64,000 bases of DNA from Brassica napus (Eukaryota > Streptophyta > Magnoliopsida > Brassicales > Brassicaceae), in contig NC_063442.1 of the NCBI RefSeq assembly GCF_020379485.1, forward strand, positions 16,614,009-16,678,008, written 5' to 3'. The notes under the pieces were generated by a model. That model was not told the origin of the DNA, searched no databases, and worked only from the letters and a program-made list of their open reading frames with translations. Position numbers and translations under genes: made by a program. This document shows positions 47,107 to 58,967 of this stretch, one piece after another; within the stretch, counting starts at the first letter, position 1; each line of letters starts with the position of its first letter.

Positions 47107-48578
47107 TGGTTCGAGGTTCTTGATGGATTGCTTGGGAAGCACTGGAGGAATGTCGGGTTAGCATTCAACTGCACCTTTCTTCTCTTTGGATCTGTCCTTC
47201 AACTCATAGCTTGTGCCATGTACTTACTACAAATCATCTCAAATTCTTTATTGATCAGTAAAAGAAGATTACAACCCACATATATATATATATATTTCTT
47301 TTTTTAATGAGATAGATGATGTTGTGGTTCTAATGAACAATGAATGAATGTGCAGCAACATATATTTACATAAATGACAATCTGGATAAGAGGACATGGA
47401 CATACATATTTGGGGCATGTTGTGCAACCACAGTCTTCATCCATTCCTTCCACAACTACAGGGTTTGGTCTTTTCTTGGACTCTTGATGACCACTTACAC
47501 TGCTTGGTACCTCACCAATGCCTCCATCCTCCATGGTCAGGTAAATTAATTACTGAAGGAATTTTTTTATGTTTTGGTAAGTTATTCGCTTAGATAGATT
47601 AGCTGGTGATGTTGTATTCGGGACCAAGCAAGCTGGTGTTATACTTCACAGGGGCCACAAACATTCTTTACACATTCGGTGGCCATGCTGTTACTGTGTA
47701 TGATTTTTTTTTACCTTCTTAGCCCCACTAATCCATGTATCGTAAGGGTATAGTCAGAGTTACAGAGATTGATGAAAAGGACCACTCCGTTCTTTGTTTT
47801 TCTATTCACACATTTACTTCAATTAATTATGTAAATTGAATTTGTGTTCATGTGTTGTTGGAGCAGAGAAATAATGCATGCGATGTGGAAGCCGCAGAAG
47901 TATACGTCTATTTACCTGTTTGCGACTCTGTACGTTCTGACGCGGACGCTGCCTTCTGCGTCTGCGGTATATTGAGCGTTTGGCGATTTGCTTCTAAACC
48001 ATTCAAATGCATTCACTCTCCTTCCAAAGAACCTTTTCCGCGACTTTGCAGTGGTGCTCATGCTCATCCACCAATTCATCACGTTTGGGTTCGCCTGCAC
48101 GCCTCTATACTTCGTGTGGGAGAAGCTGATAGGCATGCACGAGTGCCAGAGCATGTGCAAGAGAGCCGCCGCGAGGCTTCCTGTGGTTATACCCATCTGG
48201 TTTCTGGCAATCATATTCCCTTTCTTCGGTCCCATTAACTCCACCGTGGGATCACTCCTCGCCAGCTTCACCGTCAACATCATCCCTGCGGTGGCTCACA
48301 TCTTCACCTTCCGCTCATCCGCTGCACGTGAGAACTCAGTGGAGCAGCCGCCGAGGTTTCTAGGAAGGTGGACAGGAGCTTTCACCATCAACGCATTCAT
48401 TGTGGTGTGGGTGTTCATAGTTGGATTTGGGTTTGGTGGTTGGGCCAGTATGATAAATTTTGTTCACCAGATTGACACATTCAGACTTTTCACGAAATGC
48501 TACCAGTGTCCTCCACCGGTAATGGCTTCACCTCCTCCGATCAGTCATCCTCATGTCAACCACACTCATAGCCTTTGA
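47107..48578 (+). pseudogene. LAX3-like auxin influx carrier pseudogene, 5'-truncated
   Basis: Derived from an AUX1/LAX proton-auxin symporter gene with its introns. Recognisable exons: 47107-47219 (WFEVLDGLLGKHWRN), about 47357-47539 (DKRTWTYIFGACCATTVF), about 47622-47700 (GPSKLVLYFTGATNILYTFGG), and 47867-48578 (IMHAMWKPQK to the end HVNHTHSL). The end resembles LAX3. The first part of the protein, about 100-120 residues, is missing. The breaks are: donor after exon 1 changed to CCAT|GTAC; one extra T early in the second exon; the acceptor before GPSKL eroded; a TGG-to-TGA stop in VYWAFGD near 47971. Residues usually constant in the family are changed (e.g. FIHSFHNY). The 3' 600 bp remain open. 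The parent gene is elsewhere in the genome. Confidence 0.88.
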
Positions 48579-48717
48579 GCAACAATGAGCAGACACGGTT
48601 GGTGTATTCCAAGGAGATAGATTTGGGTTCGTTTGTTTAGATCTTTACCAAGGCTCTTTGATTTTCAATTTTAGTCGTCAAGTTTTACTATCGTCTTTCA
48701 TGTTTGGAAATTAACGT

Positions 48718-48758
48718 GGACAACATCGTATCTTTTTTTGGTCAAAAGGATAACATCG
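48718..48758. repeat. Micro-insertion scar: 11-bp direct repeat around T7-GGTCAAAA
   Basis: GGACAACATCG (48718-48728) and GGATAACATCG (48748-48758) flank TATCTTTTTTTGGTCAAAA. Confidence 0.55.
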
Positions 48759-48797
48759 CCCAAAATACTCCCAACGATTCGACCCGGCAAACTCTTA

Positions 48798-50040
48798 ACT
48801 AATATCATAATTTTATAAAATACTCAAATAAATTGGGTTAGTTTTCAACTTTCACAAATAAAAATTATTATTTGTAAACTTAGAAAAACAATATATCAAC
48901 AATATTCTTTTTCAGGAGAGAAAATAGAAAAATACACCAGAGACAAATTCATCTCTATTATGAAATTTTTCAATTTTAGAGAAAAAAATAGAAGAATACA
49001 TTGGATATGGTCTAAAGCATGGCCTACGTAAATGATCGACGTTGAGATTTCAGCTTTTCTGATTCTTACTATTCTAATGTTTCAATATAATTTGAATGTT
49101 CCCTTTTCTTTATAATATAATGGTCTAAAAGTATTTTTTTGTTTCACTATATAAATTGTTTTTAAATTTCAATGTAACTTTATACTTATTGGATATTGTG
49201 TGGCCAATCAAATTATGTAAATTAATGTGTAATTGATTAAATTTATATATTAAATGACAGTTTTCTAAAGTAATAACTTTTAAATATTACAGATTTTAAT
49301 TAAAACTGGAGGATATAAGCCTCAGATAGAGTGTCCACGTAGGCGAAAATAATCTGTTAATGAAAAACTATTTTTTTTGCCATGTCATCTGCTCTATTTG
49401 TTTTTACAAAATGATCTTTTAACTTTTTACTTAAACAATTATAACCGAAAATATTTTTTAGTGTAATATATTATTTATATAAATATAATTATATTTTTTT
49501 TACATAATAGTTTGTAAAGAAATATTTAGTGTAAATAATATCATAATTTTATTAAATACTAAAACAAATTGGACTGGTTTTCAACTTTCACATATAAAAA
49601 CTATTATTTGTAAACTTAGAAAAGAATATATCAAGAATATTCTTTTTTTTATGAGAGAAAATAGAAAAATACATCGGAGACAAATTCATCTCTATTATGA
49701 AATTCTTCTATTTCAGAGAAAAAAAATAGAGGAATACATTGGAGATGGTCTAAGGCATGACCGACGTAAATGATCGACATTGAGATTTTAGCTTTTATAA
49801 TTCTTACTATTCTAATGTTTCAATATAATTTGAATATTCCCTTTGTTTTATAATATAATGGTTTAAAAGTATTTTTTTGTTTCACTATAAATTTTTTTTA
49901 TATTTCAATGTAACTTTATATTTACTAGATATTGTGTGGCCAATTAAATTATGTAAATTACTGTGGAATTGATTAAATTTATATATTAAATGACAGTTTT
50001 GTAAAGTAATAACTTTTAAATATTACATATTGTAATTAAA
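48798..50040. repeat. Direct repeat, two copies of about 500 bp
   Basis: 48798-49300 and 49538-50040 share AATATCATAATTTTAT, ACAAATTCATCTCTATTATG, ATGGTCTAA, GTAAATGATCGACxTTGAG, GATATTGTGTGGCCAAT and ATATTAAATGACAGTTTT in the same order, about 740 bp apart. The 230 bp between hold the Helitron-leader-like GTGTCCACGTAGG stretch. Confidence 0.85.
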
Positions 50041-51648
50041 ATTGATTACATTTTGAAACATATAGAGTAATTTATAAACTAACTCTATATAGATATGAAG
50101 ACAAAATTATAAAGTGGTATCACCTTGAATTTCTCTCATTCTGTGCATTCCTAATAGGAAGGAGATAATCTACATCTAATATTATATTACTCACAGTATA
50201 TTAGAAATGGTCGGACTGTAAACCAATTAAAGATGATGCAAGGAAGAACTAAAAATGTATTTCCAGTTATCATAAATATATAATCCATTGACAACTACTT
50301 AATTATGTTCAGTATATGACAACAGAGAAGAGTTTTCATACCTTTTAATATTATAATATCTCACTATATTAGTGGCTAAATCAGTTTTTTCTAGCACAAA
50401 TATTCATTCCATTCTTTGAGTTTAAACTTTTCTATCTGATAATGTTAGTAGTTTGATCCCAAAAAAAAAAGAAACGGTCGAACTGTACATTGTAATTGGA
50501 GAAAGAAAACAAACAGAAATCAACCGAATACTTTTAAGGTATGTGAAACAAAAATTAGAAGTAGCAATTCTCTCCAATTAAAGAATAAGACAATAAAATT
50601 ATAAAAATACAAAATAAAACAAAAACTATACACATAAAGAAAGATTAAGTAAAATAAAATCATAATATAATTTCCATAATTGGTAGTGCGCAGTTACACT
50701 AAAAAGTCTAAATTTAGAACATACATAGTTTTATTTACATCTTTAAACCTATTATCTAATTAAAATGATTCAAAAAAAGTGTCAGCATGAAGAGTTAGAA
50801 AATATATGATAAAATATAATACATAAGGTTAAAAATACATTATCACTGATCAATAAAAAATCATGTTAGTAGTAATAAAAATGAAATGACAACACATTTA
50901 TTAAAACCATATAACGGTACGCAACAAGGTGTTATTTAATATAGAAACTACAAATTAATATGCTCAACGCAAAGACACATAAAAATGAGACATCATATTT
51001 ACATATATTTAAATAAATAATTTTAAATATATTATATTCTTAATAATTTTAAAATTACTTAAAAAGAAACTAAATTATTAAAAAATTAATATACAAATAA
51101 AACTAAAGCAATATTTTGTAACATCAAAATAATAAATTAATAAAAAATATATTATGTTAATAAAATAGATTTTATATTTTAAAGACTTCTAATTCATGTA
51201 ATATTTCAAAATTTGTTTAGTACAATTAATATTTTACCATTATATATATTAAAATAATATTCTAGATCGATATTCAATTGTCAGTTTTTAACTATTACAC
51301 GTAAAAAATATTTATAAGTACGTTTTTTTTTAAAAGGGGGTTTTATATTTTAAGTAGGTTATTGGAGTACTTTTTCTTTTCGTGAATTTATTCGAGATGA
51401 GATTCCGATCTTTTAAACTAAGATAATTTATGTTCTATACATAATTAAATTTTTTTTACATAACTCTAAAATTTCGGACTTGATTCTTCATATTTTATTA
51501 GTTAATTATGTTACATATAATAGAAATACCTACTTCAAACTAAAATTATATAAAAAAAACAAATTTAAAAATTAGTTATATATAATTTAACATACAAAAA
51601 TTCACATACAAATAAAAATTATAAATGTAACAAATTTAAATATATTAT
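50041..51648. other. AT-rich part of the candidate Helitron, no gene
   Basis: No coding signal between the direct repeat and the terminal hairpin. Confidence 0.4.
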
Positions 51649-52387
51649 CCGCGCGTAGCGCGGCGAAATGATCTAGTATATATAATACATAAATAAATTT
51701 GGCAGAAGTGTAGATCAACTTCTCTTTTACTTTACATTCCTCTAGGGCAACTTCAATGTTTTTCGAGAAATTTTTTATAGGTATATAACTTTTGTTTTAA
51801 ATATATATTGTTTAATAAATTTTCATTAGTTTGAAATATTTTGTTTTCATATATTCATGGATACTTCAATATTGTTTAATACTTTGTGGCCGGTTGTATT
51901 CTATAATCTCTTTCAATATTGGATGATTTATGTTTACATGATAGTATATTAAATATTTAAACAGAAAATTTGGTATTTTATGATTTAATTAAAACATTGT
52001 ATATAGGGATAATTTGTAAATTACTCCATTAACAGTTTGAAATTTGAAAATTACACCTTCTATTTTATTTTTTGAAAACTACTTTTTCTTAAATATGAAT
52101 TTACATTTTTACCCAAATTCATATTTCAATAATTGAGATATAAATTTGAAATTAATAAGAATAATATTATTATAATTATTTATGTAAGATAAATTTGTGT
52201 GTTTAGATAACTATGTTATTTAACTATTTAAAATTTTACAACAACAAGATAATGTAAAATAAACAAATTATGATTTTTTTGACTTCATCATGAAGTTTAT
52301 ATAAATTTTATTTCATGGATGGGTGAGTTAGACGTCTCTGTTACTCGTGAGTAGCATTTTAATTCTTTTTTTCATTAGTTCAGTACA

Positions 52388-52726
52388 ATGGATATGGTCA
52401 AAAGGTCAAGCACCTACCAAGTAGCAACTAGCAAGCGAGTGTTAATCGTTAGAGTTTTCTCTTATTTTGATTTTACTTTGATTTTACTGAACAGGTGGCT
52501 TATATGGCTTTGGTGGGATCATTTCCCTTTAACACATTCATGTCTAGATTTCTCTCTGGTATTGGGACGGCTGTTCTTGCTGTGTTTTATTTTGAAAACA
52601 TACGAATACATGTACATTAAAATGTATGAAACCAATAGAGTTTAAGTCAGTTGGTAGCAATCAGATATTAGTTTGGAACCAGAACGAGCGTTTACAGATT
52701 TTGTGCTATGCAGTTTCATGACACTT
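52388..52726 (+). pseudogene. DAD1-like fragment (oligosaccharyltransferase subunit), decayed
   Basis: After an acceptor-like ...ACTGAACAG, 52495-52590 reads VAYMALVGSFPFNTFMS then FLSGIGTAVLAV. 52663-52726 reads LEPERAFTDFVLCSFMTL. Both are hallmark pieces of DAD1/OST2, a small membrane subunit of the ER oligosaccharyltransferase. An ATGGTCAAA start-like stretch near 52394 could be its first codons (MVK). The linking part is scrambled and has stops, and the last residues are lost. It is a captured or duplicated scrap of a gene from elsewhere. Confidence 0.75.
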
Positions 52727-53342
52727 ACGAACTTGAACAGAATTGGAGGTTTTCAAAGGCGTAGAACATATCCATCTCCAGAACTCAGCCAAATCACACC
52801 TCAAAAATAGAACTATTGTCAAAGTAAAATAGTAGCAGAATTAGAAACAAAAAATCCGATTCATGAATCAACAAACCTCTTAATGAGATAAGAGGAAGAA
52901 TCTGTGAAACTAGAGAAAGAAAAAAAAAATCAGAAATGGAGGATACTGAGAATGAGACAAGACGTCATCTTGAGTTCTTATTTTTATTTTTTTCAAACAA
53001 TAAAAAGTTTAAGATATATTAAAAAGATATTGTCTAGACACTCAAAAGATTTTTTAAAGAAAATTATATTTTTGTAAAAATGCTACTTAAAATATAAAAT
53101 AAATTAAGAATTGATAGATATTAAGATTGGACAATTTGGTAAATTTTTATATACATAAGTGTATTTTTTTCAAAAACTTAAACAATGGTGTAGATTTCAA
53201 ATTATAATCTTATTTGAATGTATTTCTCCAAATTTTCCCTTTATATATATATTGCATGGAGAAAGCAATGTCTTTTGGTCGAAGTTGACACACCCATCAC
53301 ACATTGGTTGCCCAAAAAGCGATATATCATTTAGAACATCAA

Positions 53343-53395
53343 CTAGATTTCCACCCGCACAACCGTGCGGGTATATATTTTCACATTTATATATA
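53343..53395 (-). mobile_element. Helitron 3' terminus on the minus strand; 5' end not located
   Basis: CTAG at 53343, preceded by A, then ATTTCCACCCGCACAACCGTGCGGGT: reversed, this is a hairpin CCCGCAC-GGTT-GTGCGGG followed by CTAG. The element extends to the right, but no convincing 5' end was found; the AT-rich DNA up to about 54640 is the candidate body. Confidence 0.65.
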
Positions 53396-55437
53396 TAGAT
53401 ATTTGTTTTACATAATTATTACATATTTTTAATGTTACTCACATATTTAAATGTTTGTATAATTATGCCAAATATAATAATTTTATAGTTTTCATGCTGT
53501 AAATTAAAATCATCACATATATATGTTGCTTATTATATATTTGTCCATTTGAATTTGCGTTTGATTACTAAACTAATTTTTAATGCAGGAAACAACATAT
53601 ATGAAAATAATTTCGTATTTAATTTATTATAATCTTGATCTGTAATTCAAATCGCTAGATTTTTTTAGTAATTTTTAATGTTTATTAATTTTATATAATA
53701 AATTACTGTATATTAAAAAGTTTAAGATAAGATAAATTTTTATACATGTACTATATAGCTTACTAATATTAACCCGTTCTACCAACATATTATATTTTTA
53801 GCATAAATGTTTTATATTTTAGAAAATAAAATATGTTAACTTATCAATTTAAAATAATTTTATCATATTTTGTTCAATACAACGTTTTTATTTTAAAATG
53901 ATAGATATTATTATAAAATTGATAAAATATGATATAATTTTATTCTTTTAGTAACTTTTCATTACTAATTACTAAATTAGTTGAAAATATTTATATTCAA
54001 TTTATGACAATTAAGATCTTATTATAATCTTTTTCACGAGATTTGTTAGAATTTTAATTTTTTTTTTAAAAAATAAAAGATGTAAAAGATATTATGATTA
54101 AAGTAGTTCAAAATATTATATATATTAGCATTAGTGATATACATTTAATAGAAAATTTAAATGATGGTCGAAATAAAAATATCACTCATAAAAAAATCAT
54201 GATTTTTATTTATTAGAAAACAAATTTGAAAAAAAATAAAATAGAAATAAATATTTATTTCTAACAAAATCTTTAAAAATTATTAGTAAATGTATTTTGA
54301 AATTAATTAATTTCATTTTATTTAAATTTTCGTTTATAAACCAAAACTATATTCAATTTTATTTCTAATTGTATTTTATGATAATTTAAATTAAAACTAA
54401 CTAATTTTCGAAAGTAAATTTAAAAAGATTCTAAGAAGATTTTAAAAAGATTTTGTTAGAACATCTTAAATATATTCATTTGTATTTCAGATAAAAAGAT
54501 AAAGATATTAAAAGATATAATAATGAACTTATGTAAAATATGATATTTTCTAGAAATGGTCCAAACTAAAAAAATCACACATAAAAAGAAGTCATGACTT
54601 CTGTTTTAATATATTAGATTTCTGAAAGAAAAGTTCTAATCCTACTATATATTAAAAAAAAGATCCCTTTAATATTTTTTGCGTATGTATTATTCATAAG
54701 AGAACTCTCTAATTAATTATATCAATTTGATTTATTAATGATTTTTTATTTATTTAATTCAGTTTAAAAGTAAAATCAAATAAATAAAAGAACTCTCCAA
54801 TTAATTATCTTAACTAGGTGTTTGTCTTCAATTGTGGAGATAATAATATTATACTAAGAAATATATATTATGTTTACGATGTTATAATTTTATGAATAAT
54901 AATTACAAAATTAAAAAATTTAACTTCAAATAGTTTGATAATCAAAATTTCAGTATATATTTTAGAAGCGCTGTGAGATTTATGATTGTTCAACAACATA
55001 AGTCTAAGCCATTAAAAAGGTTTCTCTTCCATAGAAACAATATCATAATTATTCCAGATAATTGATTTTAGAATTACCATATTTTATTTTAACACGTGAA
55101 AATATGGAAATACCGTACCTTTCAAGAAAAAAATGTTTTTTTTTGTGAAGCTCCAAGATGACGGTTAGAAGCTTCTATAGTTCTGACATCGACTTTGCTA
55201 ATTTGTTTTAGTTATGTTTCTTTGATTTGTTTGATTTTTCAGTTTATTTTAAATTTAACAAAAAAAAAGTAGTTGTTTTATGTGTTTCTTTCAAAAGATT
55301 TTGGAAAACAAAAGTTTTGGGTAAAAATAATTGCATATTATATTTTTAGATATGAATAAGATATTCAAATCTAAAAATTGCAGATAATTGATTGTGGAAT
55401 TACTTTTTATTTTAGCACTGATAAAAATTAATCAAAT

Positions 55438-55475
55438 TCTAAAATCATTTTGCTAAAAAAAAAATCTAAAATCAT
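55438..55475. repeat. Micro-insertion scar: 11-bp direct repeat around TTTGCT-A10
   Basis: TCTAAAATCAT at 55438-55448 and 55465-55475 with TTTGCTAAAAAAAAAA between. Confidence 0.6.
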
Positions 55476-55844
55476 CAACTATTGAAATTGTAACAATTTC
55501 TTAAGATTTCACACCTACGAACGTGTAACCAAAAATCATTTAAATAATTATTTTTGAAATATAAGTATGATATAATTTTATATGATTTAAGGAAAATTAA
55601 AAAACAGTCGGGCGCACGTGATTTTGTTGCCGCTCACGTACGTCCGCCCCTGCATACAACACAAATTCACTGGGTTTAAACGGATCCTCCCGTTTAGGGA
55701 CATGCAGGCTATATTGTTTGTAAATCTTAAGCAATAATTGGATGGCCACGCAAAGAATTACCCATAAAGGTTTATACTTTCTCAGATTCATTTAATACAT
55801 TAAAATATAGAAATAATAATACTTAACTCGGAAATTGGCTTGAC

Positions 55845-55890
55845 AAGTATGACGTCAATAGCCCTTTATTAAAAGAAAAAGTATGACGTC
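55845..55890. repeat. Micro-insertion scar: 12-bp direct repeat
   Basis: AAGTATGACGTC at 55845-55856 and 55879-55890. The 22-base insert ends in TTAAAAGAAA. Confidence 0.6.
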
Positions 55891-56069
55891 GATATGTATT
55901 GGTGGGGGAGACGAAGCTGTTGCTAATGGGTGGCATATTTCAATAATAGTATTCAATAATAGTAAAACTATTACGATGTCCTTTTTTGTATTTTGTCATT
56001 TTATGCAGTGCCGTCCGAACGGTTTACGGAGCCAAGGCAAATTTCTTTTAATGTTCTTTTCATGAATTT

Positions 56070-56089
56070 GTGTGTGTGTGTGTGTGTGT
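56070..56089. repeat. (GT)n microsatellite
   Basis: Ten GT units; a shorter GT run follows at about 56202-56216. Confidence 0.9.
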
Positions 56090-56858
56090 TTGCAAATAAA
56101 TGAATGGTAGATTCGCAACTTTGTGCACTTTATGTCGTGTTCGCTTAAACCCCAAATTATGAGTGTGTCTACTTGTAATTGCAGTAGTGGAATTTTTAAT
56201 TGTGTGTGTGTGTGTCTGTTGATTATTATAAAAACTAGCATTGGTTAACTTAATTTATGTGTTGATCTATATAACAAACTAAATAATATCGTGATGTGGC
56301 CATTGTTCCTGGAGTTTTCTTGGAGATATTTTTTTTTGCTTTCAGATTCGGACTACACTGTTATCCAGTCCACCAAATACTGAAACTAAAAACCGTTCAA
56401 ACTTTAAATTATTTAATCTTTAAATCATTTCATTTTTTCTTTTCTATTGAGTTTTATTTTATTTCTCTTAACTTTTTCCTTTTAAAAAAAAAAAGTTTCT
56501 AGTTGTGTTAAATCGACGTAAAAGGCGATTACATTTAATGGAAGTGGAAGAAAAGTTGCCAAAACAAACATTATAGACCTTAGCGTATGCCAGTCTTATT
56601 TTAACCTCTCAAATTTGCTGTCAAACCTTAAAGTCTTAAACCCCTATAATTTACACACTGATCTCCATGTTTCAAGAATCTTGTTTTGAATAGACACGAA
56701 TCTTAAAATCAGCAAGTCGTTGACTCTGCAATCCTCACATGTACTAAGTAAGTATCTGTGTCTTTAGCACCATAAAAAAATTACAACATCTTGGGTTAGA
56801 TCCAGTTCTTGAGTCTTGAAACAGGATTATGTTCTTTTGAGCTCCTGAACTATTAGAA

Positions 56859-58889
56859 ATGGTGGATGGATACAGGAACCAAGCTCCTGAGAAGCTTCAG
56901 GTAAATTCCAAAACCCAAATCTCAGATTATCCTAAACCAAGACCTTTCAATGTTTTTCCCTCACATTCTTGTTTATATCCTGACTTCACAAAACAGGGGA
57001 AGTATCAAGCAATGGTGGTTTGCTGTATTCTTGGAATCGGAGGTCTTGTCTCTTGGAACAGTATGCTCACTATTGCAGATTACTACTACCAAGTTTTCCC
57101 GGTTCGGTTAATTCCCATACTCAAATTTGTTTTTTTTTTTGTTTTGGTTATCGAATAAAATATAGATTTTAAGCAATCACTTATATTAGGGGATCCTTAT
57201 AAATTATTCTTCTGGTAGTCACAGACTCACAATTAGTCAGAGACATGTATTTTGTAGGCCTATCATCCTTCAAGGGTTCTACCACTTATATACCAACCAT
57301 TTGCGGTTGCAACAATCGCCATTCTCGCATACCACGAATCAAAGATCAATACTCGAAAACGAATCCTAATTGGTTACACCTTATTCACAATATCCACGTT
57401 TTTGCTCATAGTCGTAAGTTTATATTTAAAGCCTTAATATTACATTAATATTTTTAATAGAACTGAACTTTGATTATGGACTCAAGACTCTAAGAAACTC
57501 AAAAAACAGTTGGATTTGACCACAAAAGGACACGGTGGAATCGGTCCTTATATCGGTTTATGTACAATCGTTGCTTCATTTGGTATCGCGGACGCTACTG
57601 TTAAAGGAGGACTGGTCGGTGATTTATCTTTGATGTGCCCTGAAATCATGCAGGTTAATTTAATCAGTTCTACCATATTCGAGTTCTCTCGTTTAGAAAA
57701 TTTGTTTAGATTTAACGTTTCAGCTAGATATAAATCTTCTTGCTTCTTTGTAGTCTCTCATGGCCGGCTCGGCTCTAGCTGGAGGTCTAACCACAGCGCT
57801 TAGGCTTATAACTAAAGCAGTCTTCGAGAAATCAAACGGCAGTCTAAGAAAAGGAGCAAGTAAGTTTAACATTTTTGGGAGATCTCAAATCTAAAAAAAA
57901 AAAAAATCCATTATCTTTTGGGAGCAAGTATGCGTGTTTAAAGTTTCATTTATTGCATTTTTCTTCTTTTGTAGTGATATTCTTAGCGATTTCAACGTTC
58001 ATAGAGTTGCTCTGTGTGATACTGTACGCTTACATATTCCCAAAACTACCCATTGTTAAGTATTACCGCAGCAAAGCCGCTTCAGAAGGATCCAAAACTG
58101 TTGCTGCTGATCTTGCTGCTGCTGGTATCCAGAATCAATCAGATTTGGTAACTTTTGGTAGCATCAAAAATACTACCTCTTCGTTTATTTTACAATATCT
58201 TTCTTGATCTTTTTCTTTTGCATTGTTTATTTTCTCTATTTTTCTGCGTAGACTAATGATTATTCCAAGAATCAAAGGCTAAGCAAAAAAGAGCTATTGC
58301 TTCAAAACATAGACCATGCAGTGAATCTATTTCTCATCTATGTTTTGACATTATCCATTTTTCCCGGGTTCTTATACGAGAACACGGGACAACACGGGTT
58401 AGGCACTTGGTATGCGCTTATCCTAGTCGCAGTCTACAATTTTTGGGACTTGGTCGGGAGATACTTTCCGCTGGTGAAATGGCTGAACCTTGAGAATAGA
58501 AAAGCTCTAACCATTGTGGTTTTGTCCCGTTATTTTCTCGTTCCGGCTTTCTACTTCACCGCAAAATATGGTGATAAAGGATGGATGATAATGCTCATTT
58601 CTGTTTTGGGATTAACTTCTGGACATCTCACTGTTTGCATCATCACTATAGCTCCCAAAGGATACATGGTATTTATCCAGCCTTGCTACGGGTTTGATTG
58701 TATTTATGTATTGCATTTCTTATAAAGATTCAAATTAAAGCTCCATTTTTATTCGGATTTTGTATTTTTTTGAAGGGTCCGGAGAAGAATGCGTTGGGGA
58801 ATTTGCTGGTGACTTTTATACTAGGAGGGGCATTTACAGGAATTTCATTAGGTTGGCTATGGCTTGTTGGTAAGAAAAATGCTTTATGA
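56859..58889 (+). CDS. Equilibrative nucleoside transporter (ENT3/4/6/7 clade)
   Basis: Membrane carrier of the SLC29/ENT family for nucleosides; in Arabidopsis this clade works mainly as plasma-membrane nucleoside uptake. Eight exons: 56859-56900, 56997-57101, 57258-57413, 57510-57653, 57754-57859, 57975-58147, 58252-58668, 58776-58889. They join in frame to 418 codons, the family's usual length. It starts MVDGYRNQAPEKLQGKYQ. Family segments are GIGGLVSWNSMLTIADYYY (first membrane helix), HESKINTRKR (loop), GIADATVKGGLVGDLSL, FLYENTGQHGLGTWYA, WDLVGRYFPLVKW and SVLGLTSGHLTVC. About eleven hydrophobic segments, with a hydrophilic loop after helix 6 (residues about 205-245). Order next to the PB1 gene matches the At4g05110-05140 ENT cluster; which member is not decidable here. 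All introns are GT-AG. Confidence 0.94.
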
Positions 58890-58967
58890 ATTTTCATCGA
58901 CAATTATTCGCATGTGAACTTATTTGGCTTTACCCACTTCAATTTGTAGACAAACTTTAATAATGAA

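Larger units (their letters stand above)
46481..51676 (+). mobile_element. Candidate 5.2-kb Helitron carrying gene fragments
   Basis: The 3' end is clear: hairpin CCGCGC-GTA-GCGCGG at 51649-51663, then GAAATGATCTAG ending at 51676 before a T. The proposed 5' end, TCAAACAATAATAAAAGGGG at 46481 after an A, is followed by AAGCTGTCCACGTCGG and GCCATGTCATC, similar to leader sequence often seen in Brassicaceae Helitrons. A second leader-like stretch (GTGTCCACGTAGGCG ... GCCATGTCATCTG) at 49331-49390 leaves open a shorter element or nesting. It contains the LAX3-like pseudogene in the same orientation. Confidence 0.5.
53396..56858. other. AT-rich intergenic region upstream of the transporter gene
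   Basis: No gene is recognised. It holds a possible Helitron 5' end (TCCTACTATATATTAAAA at 54640), two micro-insertion scars (55438-55475 and 55845-55890), a GT microsatellite (56070-56089), and the promoter of the ENT gene in its last few hundred bases, where no clear TATA box was picked out. Confidence 0.4.

Noticed and set aside
47852..48238. 128-codon frame overlapping the auxin-carrier pseudogene
   Set aside because: Out of frame with the recognised LAX reading; a shadow of the GC-rich exon.
55597..55791. 64-codon minus-strand frame upstream of ENT
   Set aside because: No recognised domain, no splice or promoter signs; a chance frame.
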